Made by a program: the position numbers and the translations under genes
Source of the DNA: Streptomyces dysideae
Lineage (GTDB): Bacteria; Actinomycetota; Actinomycetes; Streptomycetales; Streptomycetaceae
DNA: 64,000 nucleotides
Direction of reading: 5' to 3'
NCBI RefSeq assembly: GCF_001514305.1
Contig: NZ_KQ949119.1
Coordinates: 1 to 64,000 of the forward strand
The notes under the pieces: model-generated
The model's input: only the letters and a program-made list of their open reading frames with translations
What the model was told of the DNA's origin: nothing
Database searches by the model: none
In this document: positions 16,264 to 24,875 of the stretch, piece after piece
How the letters are laid out: each line of letters starts with the position of its first letter
Position numbering within the stretch: position 1 is the stretch's first letter

Positions 16264-17528
16264 CGGGCCCGGCCGGCCCTGAGCTGGTGATCACGGGCAT
16301 CGGCGTACTGGCTCCCACCGGACTCGGCACCGAGTCCTACTGGCGGGCTGCGCTGCGCGGCGAGAGTGGCATCGGGCCGGTCCGCAGGTTCGACGCGACC
16401 GGGTACCCGGTCCGGCTGACCGGGGAACTGCCGTCGTTCGAACCTGCCGAACGGGTGCCACGCAGGCTGCTGCCGCAGACCGATGTGTGGACTCAGCAGA
16501 GCCTGGCCGCGCTGGAGGAGGCGCTCGCCGACGCCGAGCTGGCCACGTCCTCCGTACCCGAGTACGAGTTCGCACTCTCTACGGCGAGTTCGGCCGGCGG
16601 TGTGGAGTTCGGCCAGCGAGAGATCCAGAGCCTGTGGAGCAAGGGCCCTCGGCACGTTGGTGCGTACCAGTCGATCGCCTGGTTCTATGCCGCCACGACC
16701 GGACAGGTCTCCATCCGGCACGGACTGCGCGGCCACTGCGACACCTTCGTCTCCGAGGCGGCCGGTGGCCTCGACTCCTTCGCCGGAGCCCGCCGCGCCG
16801 TCGAGGACGGGGCTTCCGCCGTAGTCTGCGGAGCCACCGACTCCGCGCTGAGCCCGTACGGGATGGTGTGCCAGTGGTCGGGCGGGCAGCTGAGCGAGCG
16901 GGCCGACCCCGCCCGGGCCTATCTGCCGTTCACCGAGGACGCCTGCGGGTATGTGCCGGGAGAGGGCGGCGCGATGTTCGTCGCGGAAGAACGGGCCGCG
17001 GCCGAGCGCCGCGGCGCCCCCCGCTGCTACGGAGTGGTCGCCGGGCATGCGTCGACTTTCTCCCCGCCGCCCAGCTCGGGCCGCCCGCCCACCCTGCGCC
17101 GGGCGGTGGAGTCGGCGCTCAGCCAGGCGTCCCTCACCCCGGCTGAGGTGGACGTGGTGTACGCGGACGCGCTCGCCGTACCGGAGGCCGACCGGGCGGA
17201 GGCTCAGGCGCTGTGCGAGGTCTTCGGGCCGTACGGGGTCCCGGTCACCGCGCCCAAGACGGGGCTCGGCCGGCTCTACTGCGGCGGTTCGGCGCTGGAT
17301 GTGGCGACGGCGCTGCTGAGCATGCGGGACGGGACGGTCCCGCCCACCCCGAACGTGCACCGGGCCGCCCCGGAGTACCGGCTCGACCTGGTGACCGGCG
17401 CGCCGCGGCGGATGCCCGTCCGCAACGCGCTGGTCGTCGCCCGCGGGTACGGCGGCTTCAACTCGGCACTGGTGCTTCGCGCCCCCGGACCTCGTAGACC
17501 TCGTGGACTTCATGGAGAGGAGTACTGA
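16260..17528 (+). CDS. Type II PKS chain-length factor (KS-beta)
   Basis: A 422-aa ketosynthase homologue without the active-site Cys, which pairs with KS-alpha and sets chain length. At the Cys position the sequence is VSEAAGGLDS (residues 164-173). In the chain-length factors I know this region usually reads EQAGG, with the conserved Gln linked to malonyl decarboxylation; here A167 stands in its place. ATG overlaps the KS-alpha stop. The rest of the fold (ATDSALSPYG, GYGGFNSALV) is intact, so the protein is expected to form the heterodimer. Confidence 0.95.
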   Translation: MTGPAGPELVITGIGVLAPTGLGTESYWRAALRGESGIGPVRRFDATGYPVRLTGELPSFEPAERVPRRLLPQTDVWTQQSLAALEEALADAELATSSVPEYEFALSTASSAGGVEFGQREIQSLWSKGPRHVGAYQSIAWFYAATTGQVSIRHGLRGHCDTFVSEAAGGLDSFAGARRAVEDGASAVVCGATDSALSPYGMVCQWSGGQLSERADPARAYLPFTEDACGYVPGEGGAMFVAEERAAAERRGAPRCYGVVAGHASTFSPPPSSGRPPTLRRAVESALSQASLTPAEVDVVYADALAVPEADRAEAQALCEVFGPYGVPVTAPKTGLGRLYCGGSALDVATALLSMRDGTVPPTPNVHRAAPEYRLDLVTGAPRRMPVRNALVVARGYGGFNSALVLRAPGPRRPRGLHGEEY

Positions 17529-17530
17529 GC

Positions 17531-17995
17531 ATGAGCGAGCACACCGAGAACACGGTGTTCATCGACGCGCCCCTGGAACTCGTCTGGGAGATGACCAACG
17601 ACGTCGCCTCCTGGCCCGACCTGTTCAGCGAGTACGCGTCGGCCGAGATCCTGGAGCGGCACGGGGACACCGTCCGATTCCGGCTCACCACCCACCCGGA
17701 CCCGGACGGCAAGGCCTGGAGCTGGGTCTCAGAGCGAACCGCCGACCCGAGCAGCAGGACCGTACGGGCCCACCGCGTGGAGCCCGGCGCCTTCTCCTAC
17801 ATGTGGATCTTCTGGCAGTACTGGGCCGCTGGCAAGGGCACCGAGATGCGCTGGGTGCAGGACTTCGAGATGAAACCCGAAGCCCCGTTGGACGACGCCG
17901 GGATGCGTGAGCGGATCAACCGCAACTCGGCTGTCCAGATGGGACGCATCAAGGACCTCGTTGAGCGGCGCGCCCTCGCCCTCACCACCGACTGA
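17531..17995 (+). CDS. Aromatase/cyclase, single START-like domain
   Basis: A 154-aa SRPBCC (Bet v 1-like) protein: NTVFIDAPLELVWEMTNDV, then WPDLFSEYASAEIL, and a C-terminal helix with NRNSAVQMGRIKDLVERR. Mono-domain aromatase/cyclases (TcmN N-half, WhiE ORFVI, PdmD types) close and aromatise the first rings. GAGGAG precedes the ATG, three bases after the chain-length factor stop. In many clusters the ACP would sit between these genes, but here it is encoded elsewhere (22533). Confidence 0.92.
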   Translation: MSEHTENTVFIDAPLELVWEMTNDVASWPDLFSEYASAEILERHGDTVRFRLTTHPDPDGKAWSWVSERTADPSSRTVRAHRVEPGAFSYMWIFWQYWAAGKGTEMRWVQDFEMKPEAPLDDAGMRERINRNSAVQMGRIKDLVERRALALTTD

Positions 17996-18014
17996 CACAC
18001 ACCTGGAGGCACGC

Positions 18015-18767
18015 ATGGAAGCCCGTACCGAAGGAACTCTGCACGGCAAGCGCGCACTGGTCACCGGGGGAACCAGGGGCATCGGGCGCGCGATCTCACT
18101 GGCACTCGCCGAAGCAGGAGCCGGAGTGACCGCCTGCTACCGGCACGACCAGGAGTCTGCGGTGGCCCTCGAACGCGAGCTCAAGCAGACGGGGAATGCG
18201 GACCACGGTACAGTCCGTGCCGATCTCGGCTCCGCTGAAGAGGTAGGCAGGGTCATCGAGTCCTGCCGGCAGCGGCACCCCGCGCTCGACGCGCTGGTCC
18301 ACAACGCCGGTGCGATCAGCCACGTCCCTTTCGACCAGCTGGAAACCGCCGAGTGGCACCGGGTCCTCGACACCAATCTGACCGCCGCCTACCTCCTCGT
18401 CCAGCAGGCGTTACCAATGCTCGGCCCCGGGGCCTCTGTGGTCCTCGTCGGCTCCAAGGTCGCGCAGGTCGGCGTACCGCTGCGGGCGCACTACACGGCG
18501 GCGAAGGCGGGACTGACCGGCCTTGCCCGCAGCCTGTGCAAGGAACTCGGCCCGCGCGGCATCCGCATCAACGTGGTCGCCCCGGGAGTCACCGAGTCCC
18601 CAGCCGCCGACCAGTTGAGTCCCGAGCAGCGGGCACGGTACGAGTCCATGGCCGCCCTGCGCCGGCTCGGAACCCCCGAGGATGTCGCGGCGGCGGTCAC
18701 CTTCCTGGCGGGCGGGTCCGCGGCCTACATCACCGGGGAGACACTGCACGTGGATGGTGGGATGTGA
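18015..18767 (+). CDS. SDR ketoreductase
   Basis: A 250-aa FabG-like reductase with the NADPH loop LVTGGTRGIGRAIS (residues 16-29), NAGA at 97-100, and catalytic S147, Y160 and K164 (YTAAKAG). It could reduce a carbonyl of the nascent chain or a later ketone. The order aromatase-ketoreductase-ABM oxygenase equals that of the pradimicin PdmD-PdmG-PdmH group, whose proteins work together to form a benzo[a]naphthacene. Residue 133 is a TTA codon (18411-18413), placing the operon under bldA control. ATG 18015 follows GGAGG. Confidence 0.9.
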   Translation: MEARTEGTLHGKRALVTGGTRGIGRAISLALAEAGAGVTACYRHDQESAVALERELKQTGNADHGTVRADLGSAEEVGRVIESCRQRHPALDALVHNAGAISHVPFDQLETAEWHRVLDTNLTAAYLLVQQALPMLGPGASVVLVGSKVAQVGVPLRAHYTAAKAGLTGLARSLCKELGPRGIRINVVAPGVTESPAADQLSPEQRARYESMAALRRLGTPEDVAAAVTFLAGGSAAYITGETLHVDGGM

Positions 18768-19126
18768 GCCCCGCCGACTCCGGTCCCGCGGTGCGGGTGC
18801 TGGTCTGGTACCGCGAACCCGAGAGCGATCCGGCGGCGCTGCGCCGGGCCTTCGGCCAGGTCGAACGGGCCCTGCAGCGCACCCCCGGGCTGATCCGTAG
18901 CGAACTGCTGAGGTCGGTGGTGCGGCACGGGAGTGTCGCCGTGCACAGCGAGTGGACCAGCCTGGACGCCTTTCTCGCCTGGGAAAAGGGACCCGACCAC
19001 CGGCGGGACACCGCCCCGCTGCGCCCCTACCAGGACACCGGCCGGGACCAGGTCTTCGACGTGTACGCGGTGGCACCCAAGGGCGGGACGGACGTCATCA
19101 CCGGGGCCGGCAGGGCAGGGGTATGA
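18764..19126 (+). CDS. ABM-family cofactor-free monooxygenase (first)
   Basis: A 120-aa protein of the antibiotic biosynthesis monooxygenase fold (ActVA-Orf6, TcmH, PdmH group), with VRVLVWYREPESDPAALRRA, GLIRSELLRSV and SEWTSLDAFLAWEKG. These enzymes oxidise an anthrone-like ring to a quinone with oxygen and no cofactor. GTG start overlaps the ketoreductase stop (GTGA) and its stop overlaps rmlA (ATGA), so it is translationally locked between them. Confidence 0.85.
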   Translation: MSPADSGPAVRVLVWYREPESDPAALRRAFGQVERALQRTPGLIRSELLRSVVRHGSVAVHSEWTSLDAFLAWEKGPDHRRDTAPLRPYQDTGRDQVFDVYAVAPKGGTDVITGAGRAGV

Positions 19127-20190
19127 AGGCGCTGGTGCTCTGCGGAGGCTCGGGCACCCGGCTGCGGCCGATCACCCACACCTACGCCAAGCAACTGGTG
19201 CCGGTCGCCAACCGGCCTGTGCTCTTCTACGGCCTGGAGGCCATCGCGCGGGCCAACATAACCGAGGCCGGCATCGTGGTTGGAAACAACGCCGACGAGA
19301 TCCGCGCGGCCGTCGGTGACGGCTCCCGGTTCAGCCTGCGTGTCACCTACATCCCCCAGCAGCGCCCCCTCGGACTGGCCCACGCGGTGCTGATCGCACG
19401 GGACTTTCTCGGCGACGAGGACTTCGTCATGTACCTGGGGGACAACTTCGTCGTCGGCGGCATCACGGAACTCGTGGACCGCTTCGACGCGGAGCACCCC
19501 GACGCCCAGATCCTGCTGACCCGTGTCTCCGACCCTTCGGCCTTCGGCGTCGCCGAACTCGACGGACGCGGTTCGGTGGTGCGCCTGGAGGAGAAGCCGG
19601 AGCATCCCAAGAGCGATCTCGCCCTAGTCGGGGTGTATCTCTTCGGGCCCGCCGTGCACCGCGCCGTACGGGCCATCGCTCCCTCTCGTCGCGGCGAGCT
19701 CGAGATCACCGATGCCATCCAGTGGCTGATCGACGACGGCCGGGACGTGCGGTCCACGACCATCTCCGGCTATTGGAAGGACACCGGCAACGTCGACGAC
19801 ATGCTGGAGGTGAACCGCACACTCCTGGAAAACCTGGTCCCAGGTGTCGCCGGAGAGGTGGACGACACCAGCGAACTCGTCGGCCGGGTGAGGATCGAAC
19901 CGGGCGCCCGGGTGTTCGGCTCGCGCATCGTTGGGCCCGCCGTCATCGGTTCCGGCACCACCATCACCGGTTCCTACGTCGGGCCGTTCACCTCGGTCGC
20001 GGAGAATTGCCGGATCACCGACAGTGAGGTCGAGTTCTCCATCGTGCTGTGCAACTCCCGGCTGCACGGAGTGCGCCGGGTGCATGCCTCGCTCATCGGC
20101 CGGAGCGTCGTGGTGACCCCCGCTCCCCGGACCCCCGATGCCCACCGCTTCGTGCTGGGCGACCACAGCGAGGTGCAGATTCCCACATGA
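19123..20190 (+). CDS. rmlA: Glucose-1-phosphate thymidylyltransferase
   Basis: A 355-aa long-form RmlA that makes dTDP-glucose. The N-terminal nucleotidyltransferase shows LCGGSGTRLRPITHTYAKQL and MYLGDNFVVGG; the C-terminal third is a left-handed beta helix (VIGSGTTITGSYVGPFTS). This long type is common in actinobacterial deoxysugar clusters. It overlaps the ABM gene and rmlB by four bases at each end. Confidence 0.95.
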   Translation: MKALVLCGGSGTRLRPITHTYAKQLVPVANRPVLFYGLEAIARANITEAGIVVGNNADEIRAAVGDGSRFSLRVTYIPQQRPLGLAHAVLIARDFLGDEDFVMYLGDNFVVGGITELVDRFDAEHPDAQILLTRVSDPSAFGVAELDGRGSVVRLEEKPEHPKSDLALVGVYLFGPAVHRAVRAIAPSRRGELEITDAIQWLIDDGRDVRSTTISGYWKDTGNVDDMLEVNRTLLENLVPGVAGEVDDTSELVGRVRIEPGARVFGSRIVGPAVIGSGTTITGSYVGPFTSVAENCRITDSEVEFSIVLCNSRLHGVRRVHASLIGRSVVVTPAPRTPDAHRFVLGDHSEVQIPT

Positions 20191-21230
20191 CGACGAACCG
20201 ACCCACGACACGGCCCACGCGATTCCGGCCCACGCGCAGGGTGCTGGTGACCGGAGGGGCTGGGTTCATCGGCTCGCACTACGTCCGCTCCCTGTTGGGC
20301 GCGGACGGGCCCGGCGGCACGGCGGTCACCGTGCTCGACAAGCTGACCTACGCCGGAGTCCGCGCCAATCTGGACGCCGTGCGCGGCCACCCCGGCTTCG
20401 CCTTTGTCCGCGGGGACGTGTGCGACGCTCCCCTGGTTGGTGAACTCGTGGCCGCTCACGACGAGGTGGTGCACTTCGCCGCCGAATCCCATGTGGACCG
20501 CTCGATCGATCGCCCGGCTGACTTCGTACGGACAAACGTCCTGGGGACGCAGACGCTGCTGGAGGCGGCTATCCGGCACCGGACCGAACTGTTCGTCCAG
20601 ATCTCGACCGACGAGGTGTACGGCTCGGCGGAGAGCGGCTCGTGGCGGGAGGACTCCCCGCCCGATCCGAACTCGCCGTACTCCGCGTCAAAGGCGGCCG
20701 CGGATCTTCTGGCCCTGGCCTGTCACCGTACGCACGGCCTAGACGTACGCATCACTCGGTGCTCCAACAACTACGGCCCTCACCACTTCCCGGAGAAGCT
20801 CATCCCGCTGTTCATCACCCGGCTCCTGGACGGCCTGCCCGTGCCCCTGTACGGGGACGGCGAGCACATCCGCGACTGGCTGCACGTCGACGACCACGTG
20901 CGGGGCATCGAACTCGTCCGGCGGCGTGGACGGGCGGGCGAGATCTACCACATCGGCGGCGGCACGGAGCTGAGCAACCGGGAGCTGACGGGCAGGCTGC
21001 TGAAGGCGATGGACGCGGACTGGGACCTCGTGGAGTGGGTCGAGGACCGCAAGGGACACGACCGCCGCTACTCCCTGGACTGCTCCAAGGCGCGCACCGA
21101 GCTCGGCTACCGGCCCCGCACGGACTTCGCCAGCGGTCTGGAGGAGACCATCGCCTGGTACCGCGACAACCGGCCCTGGTGGGAACCGCTGACCCGCTCG
21201 GCACTGGTCCACCCGGCGGTCCCCCGATGA
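20187..21230 (+). CDS. rmlB: dTDP-glucose 4,6-dehydratase
   Basis: A 347-aa extended SDR. VTGGAGFIGSHYVRSLL binds NAD; STDEVYGS and YSASKAA supply the Thr/Asp/Glu and Tyr-Lys catalytic residues; FAAESHVDRSI is family specific. It forms dTDP-4-keto-6-deoxyglucose. Coupled to rmlA and rmlD by ATGA overlaps. Confidence 0.96.
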   Translation: MTTNRPTTRPTRFRPTRRVLVTGGAGFIGSHYVRSLLGADGPGGTAVTVLDKLTYAGVRANLDAVRGHPGFAFVRGDVCDAPLVGELVAAHDEVVHFAAESHVDRSIDRPADFVRTNVLGTQTLLEAAIRHRTELFVQISTDEVYGSAESGSWREDSPPDPNSPYSASKAAADLLALACHRTHGLDVRITRCSNNYGPHHFPEKLIPLFITRLLDGLPVPLYGDGEHIRDWLHVDDHVRGIELVRRRGRAGEIYHIGGGTELSNRELTGRLLKAMDADWDLVEWVEDRKGHDRRYSLDCSKARTELGYRPRTDFASGLEETIAWYRDNRPWWEPLTRSALVHPAVPR

Positions 21231-22108
21231 CGGGCGCGTGGCTGGTCACGGGCGCCGGCGGGATGCTGGGCCAAGACGTGGTGGCCCGGCTCGCCGGGAC
21301 GGCGGGCGAGCCGGTGGTGGCGCTGGAGCGGCGGTCGCTGGACATCACCGACGCGGCGGCGGTGCACGAGGCGGTCGCCGCGCACCGGCCCGCCGTCGTC
21401 GTGAACTGCGCGGCTTGGACGGCTGTTGACGCGGCCGAGTCCCAGGAGGCGCCCGCGACAAGGACCAACGCGGACGGGGCGCGCCATCTCGCGGCGGCCT
21501 GCGCCCGGAGCGGGGCCACGCTGCTGCAGATGTCGACCGACTACGTCTTCTCCGGCGACCGCGTCACGCCCTACCCGGAGGACCATCCGACGAAGCCGCG
21601 CACCGCGTACGGCCGCTCCAAACTCGCAGGCGAACAGGCCGTACGGGAACTCCTGCCGGACACCGGTCTGGTGGTGCGCACCGCCTGGCTGTACGGCGCC
21701 GGGGGCCGCAGTTTCGTGCGCGCCATGAGCGGCCTAGCCGCCGGGGACGGGACCGTCGACGTGGTGGACGATCAGTACGGCCAACCGACCTGGAGCGCGG
21801 ACCTGGCCGCCTTGCTGATCCGGCTCGGCCGGGCGGCGCGGCAGGGAGCCGTGCCGCCCGGCGTGTATCACGGGACGAGCGCGGGGCAGGCCAGCTGGTA
21901 CGAGCTGGCGCGGGAGGTGTTCCTGCTACTGGGCGCCGATCCGGAGCGGGTCAGGCCGACGCGGGGCGCGGACCTGGGGCGGGCGGCGCCGAGGCCCGCG
22001 TACACCGTGCTGGGGCACGGCCTTTGGGAAACCACCGGCATCCAGCCCCTGCGGCACTGGCGGGAGGCACTGGCTCAGGCGCTGCCGGTCCTGTCGCGGG
22101 AAGGGTGA
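21227..22108 (+). CDS. rmlD: dTDP-4-dehydrorhamnose reductase
   Basis: A 293-aa extended SDR that reduces the 4-keto sugar to dTDP-L-rhamnose. VTGAGGMLGQDVV binds NADPH, MSTDYVFSGD and YGRSKLAGE give the Thr/Tyr/Lys site. Having all four rml genes in one cluster is strong support for L-rhamnose as the donor. Last gene of the rightward PKS-sugar operon. Confidence 0.95.
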   Translation: MTGAWLVTGAGGMLGQDVVARLAGTAGEPVVALERRSLDITDAAAVHEAVAAHRPAVVVNCAAWTAVDAAESQEAPATRTNADGARHLAAACARSGATLLQMSTDYVFSGDRVTPYPEDHPTKPRTAYGRSKLAGEQAVRELLPDTGLVVRTAWLYGAGGRSFVRAMSGLAAGDGTVDVVDDQYGQPTWSADLAALLIRLGRAARQGAVPPGVYHGTSAGQASWYELAREVFLLLGADPERVRPTRGADLGRAAPRPAYTVLGHGLWETTGIQPLRHWREALAQALPVLSREG

Positions 22109-22164
22109 CCCCTCGGGCGGCGGCCGGAGTGGCCGCCGCCCGAGGCAGGACGGACATGCACGTA

Positions 22165-22536
22165 TCAGCCGGCTCCCGCGCCGCGCAGCGCGTACACCAT
22201 GTTCATGGTCATCATGGAGCCGGCGCCCCGGTACGGGTGGAGCAGCTCACGGTGGCGGACATGGGCCTCGCTGCTCTCGAAGGCACGGAAACTCGGCTCG
22301 TCCGTCCAGTCGCTGACGATGTAGTAGACGCTCCCCTCGGCCTCCTTCTCCCCTGCCTCGCCACGCAGCAGCCACTGCGCCAGATTGCCGGGATTCCCGG
22401 TCACCGCGTCGCCAACCTTGAGCCAGGTCTCCTCGAATTCCCGCTCACGGCCCGGATGGATCTCCATGCGCAGCAGCACCCGGAAGACGGCTGAGCCGGG
22501 CCTGTCGTCCTGGCCTGTCGTTGGCACGCCGGTCAC
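22165..22536 (-). CDS. ABM-family cofactor-free monooxygenase (second)
   Basis: A 123-aa protein with LLRMEIHPGREREFEETWLK, SDWTDEPSFRAFESSEAH and HRELLHPYRG, the pattern of ABM-domain oxygenases found in pentangular polyketide clusters. The GTG start overlaps the ACP stop codon (GTGA), so ACP and oxygenase are made together. With the ABM gene at 18764, the DUF1772 protein, a flavoenzyme and two P450s, the pathway is heavily oxidative. Confidence 0.85.
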   Translation of the reverse strand: MTGVPTTGQDDRPGSAVFRVLLRMEIHPGREREFEETWLKVGDAVTGNPGNLAQWLLRGEAGEKEAEGSVYYIVSDWTDEPSFRAFESSEAHVRHRELLHPYRGAGSMMTMNMVYALRGAGAG

Positions 22537-22790
22537 ACTGCTTCCTTGAGCCGCTCGGTGACGTAGTCGAGGAACGACCGCGGACACTCCAGCCGCGGCA
22601 CTTCGGAGTCCTGGATGGTGACCCCGGTCTCCAGCTCCACCCGGGTCGCGGTCTCCAGCAGTGCCAGTGAGTCGACGCCCAGCTCGCCGAAGGCCGTGTT
22701 CTGGAGCTCCTCGGGCGAGGCGGAGTCCAACGGTTCCCCCGTCGCGGAACTGATGATGCGGAACAGATCGTCGAGCGTGAATTCACTCAT
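22533..22790 (-). CDS. Type II PKS acyl carrier protein
   Basis: An 85-aa ACP. The phosphopantetheine site is S41 in GELGVDSLALLE. It carries the growing polyketide on KS-alpha/chain-length factor. It is on the opposite strand and 5 kb from the ketosynthase genes, whereas the ACP gene usually follows the chain-length factor directly. It is the only ACP I see in the window, so it must serve this synthase. Divergent from the exporter at 22966. Confidence 0.95.
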   Translation of the reverse strand: MSEFTLDDLFRIISSATGEPLDSASPEELQNTAFGELGVDSLALLETATRVELETGVTIQDSEVPRLECPRSFLDYVTERLKEAV

Positions 22791-22846
22791 TGCGCATGCC
22801 TTCCTCCCGATTGCTCCAAGCGTTGCTCCCGGATGTCAGCACTGTC

Positions 22847-22861
22847 TCGAGCCCGGGTCGA
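22847..22861. promoter_or_regulatory. SARP-like direct repeat, ACP/exporter promoter
   Basis: TCGA at 22847-22850 and 22858-22861, 11 bp apart, in CTCGAGCCCGGGTCGAG. It lies in the divergent gap between the ACP and exporter genes and matches the sites at 8403 and 14042. Confidence 0.6.
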
Positions 22862-22923
22862 GCCGGGGAGCAGGAGCGGAATCGAAGGGGCGGAAGGGGT
22901 GGCGTGCTGACACACGAGCGCTA

Positions 22924-22944
22924 ATATGTGTGTGTCACGCATGT
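22924..22944. promoter_or_regulatory. Possible MarR half-site near the exporter start
   Basis: An imperfect inverted repeat (ATATGTGTG and CACGCATGT, 7 of 9 pairs, 3-base spacer) just upstream of the exporter. It shares CGCATGT with the MarR palindrome at 4762, but the arm spacing differs, so the link is tentative. Confidence 0.35.
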
Positions 22945-22965
22945 GAAGTTCGACCGGAGGGGCCC

Positions 22966-24525
22966 ATGTCCGAAGTGAACACCGAGACCGAGCGCCCACC
23001 GGGGCAGCCCTCGGCGCGGGGCCCACGCTATGTGCTGCTGCCCCTGGTCGGCGTACTGCTGGCACAGCTCCTGGCCATGCTCGACATGAACATCACCGCC
23101 ACCGCGATGCCGGTGATTATCGACGAGTTCGGCGGGCTGAGCACCTTCTTCTGGGTGGCCACCGCGTACACCCTGGCCGCCACCGTCACCACTCCGCTGT
23201 ACGGCAAGTTCGGCGATCTCTTCGGGCGCAAGCCCGTCTTCGTCTTCGCCATGGCCGCTTTCCTCACAGGGTCGATCCTGAGCGGCATCGCCCAGTCGAT
23301 GCTCCAGCTTTCGCTGTTCCGGGCCCTGCAGGGTGTCGGCGCGGGCGGCTTCATCGTCTCGGCGATGGCGCTCTACACCGAACTGCTGACCCCGGAGCAG
23401 CGCACGAAATACCAGGGCTACTTCTCCACCGCCCTCACCGGCTTCGCCGCGCTCGGTCCGCTCGCGGGCGGTTACATCACCGATCAGTGGGGCTGGCGCT
23501 GGATCTTCTTCGTGAACATTCCCATCGGGGCCGTATCCCTGCTGCTGATCCTCACGACGCTGAAGCTCGACCGACGCGTCGCCCGGCCGAAGATCGACTA
23601 CGCCGGCGCCCTGCTGGTCGGCGGAGTGGCTACTTGCCTAGTGCTCATCTCCAGCTGGGCCGGCACCGAGTACGGATGGGGCGATCCGCTGATCATCGCG
23701 CTCATCGGCGGGACGCTGGTGCTGCTGGCGTCGATCGGCCTGGTGGAGCGACGGGCCGCCGAACCGGTCGTCCCGCTCTACCTGCTGCGGAGGCCCATCC
23801 TCAACATCGCCAACTTCCAGGCCTTCGCCTCAGGCGCCGCGATGTTCGGGGCTCTGATGTTCCTGCCAATCTTCCTCCAGGTGAGCACCGGCAGTTCGGC
23901 CACAGACTCCGGCCTGCTCCTCCTGCCGCTGACCATCGGCATCGTGCTGGCCGCGCTGGTGGCCAGCCCTTTGATGGTGAAGTTCGGCAACGAGAAGTGG
24001 TTCGGCGTTTTCGGAGTGATGGTGACCGGCGTCGGGATGGCCATGCTCATCACTCTGACCCCGGACACCGGCAGGCTCGTCTCACTGGCTTATACGGTAC
24101 TCATCGGCATCGGCCTCGGACTGATGACTCAGGTCTACGCGCTCGCCGTCATGAACAACTCGCCCCTCAAGGACCTCGGCGCGGCCGTCTCACTCCAGAC
24201 ACTCGGCCGCCAGCTCGGCGGTTCGCTCGGCCTCGCCGCCTTCAATGCGATCTTCCACGCACGACTCGTCACGGAACTTTCCGGACTGACGCCGGAGCAG
24301 GCGAAAGCGGCAGAACAGCCGGAGAGCGTCCATAAGATGACCGGAAATATTCGGGAAACTGTTTTCGGGGCATATGACGACGCTGTCGACCGAGTCTTCC
24401 TGGTGACTGCCTGCCTGCTGCTTGTCGCACTGTTTCTAGCCTTGCTCATCAGGCTTCCGAGTCGGCCGAAGGAGCCTGATCAAGAGGTTTTGAAAGATCA
24501 ACTAAAGGCTGAAGGGCCCGCGTAG
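22966..24525 (+). CDS. MFS drug exporter, 14-TM (EmrB/QacA type)
   Basis: A 519-aa proton-driven transporter of the DHA2 family. It has the first-helix motif LAMLDMNITATAMP, the loop motif YGKFGDLFGRKPVF, and motif C-like GPLAGGYITDQWGWRW. It most likely exports the finished aromatic glycoside and gives self-resistance. ATG 22966 follows GGAGGGG. Divergent from the ACP gene; probably controlled by the SARP and perhaps by the MarR protein. Confidence 0.92.
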   Translation: MSEVNTETERPPGQPSARGPRYVLLPLVGVLLAQLLAMLDMNITATAMPVIIDEFGGLSTFFWVATAYTLAATVTTPLYGKFGDLFGRKPVFVFAMAAFLTGSILSGIAQSMLQLSLFRALQGVGAGGFIVSAMALYTELLTPEQRTKYQGYFSTALTGFAALGPLAGGYITDQWGWRWIFFVNIPIGAVSLLLILTTLKLDRRVARPKIDYAGALLVGGVATCLVLISSWAGTEYGWGDPLIIALIGGTLVLLASIGLVERRAAEPVVPLYLLRRPILNIANFQAFASGAAMFGALMFLPIFLQVSTGSSATDSGLLLLPLTIGIVLAALVASPLMVKFGNEKWFGVFGVMVTGVGMAMLITLTPDTGRLVSLAYTVLIGIGLGLMTQVYALAVMNNSPLKDLGAAVSLQTLGRQLGGSLGLAAFNAIFHARLVTELSGLTPEQAKAAEQPESVHKMTGNIRETVFGAYDDAVDRVFLVTACLLLVALFLALLIRLPSRPKEPDQEVLKDQLKAEGPA

Positions 24526-24875
24526 TCTAGTTCGCCAGAAGAGGGAAGGTGAGGTGGTTTCAGGTCTATCTCCCTAGGTGGGAGGGGTTTGGCGCGGGAC
24601 CCATGTGTACCCGCAAAGACTTCCGATCAGTCGCTGCTCGTACCAGAAGTCGGGAATCCCACATCTGAGATCAAGTTGCCGCCAAGCGTGATAGCTTGAA
24701 CCCGCAACTTATTGGTGCGGGAGTATTTGTGGATTCTCTTTGGTGGTGGGCGCTGGGTGATTGGTGAATCCCATCTCGAGAGCAGGGTGGCGCGTTCCGT
24801 GATGCCCAAGAGTCGCTTTCCGCACCGGCGTGTTGCTTTCTCAGCACAGTTGCTGACACTCCGGGAGGGAAACTC
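24526..24875. other. 350-bp leader of the second SARP gene
   Basis: No gene seen. The stretch is noticeably poorer in GC than its surroundings and contains a short hairpin near 24566-24582. A long untranslated leader or several promoters for the SARP gene are likely. One TCGA motif occurs near 24774 without an 11-bp partner. Confidence 0.4.
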
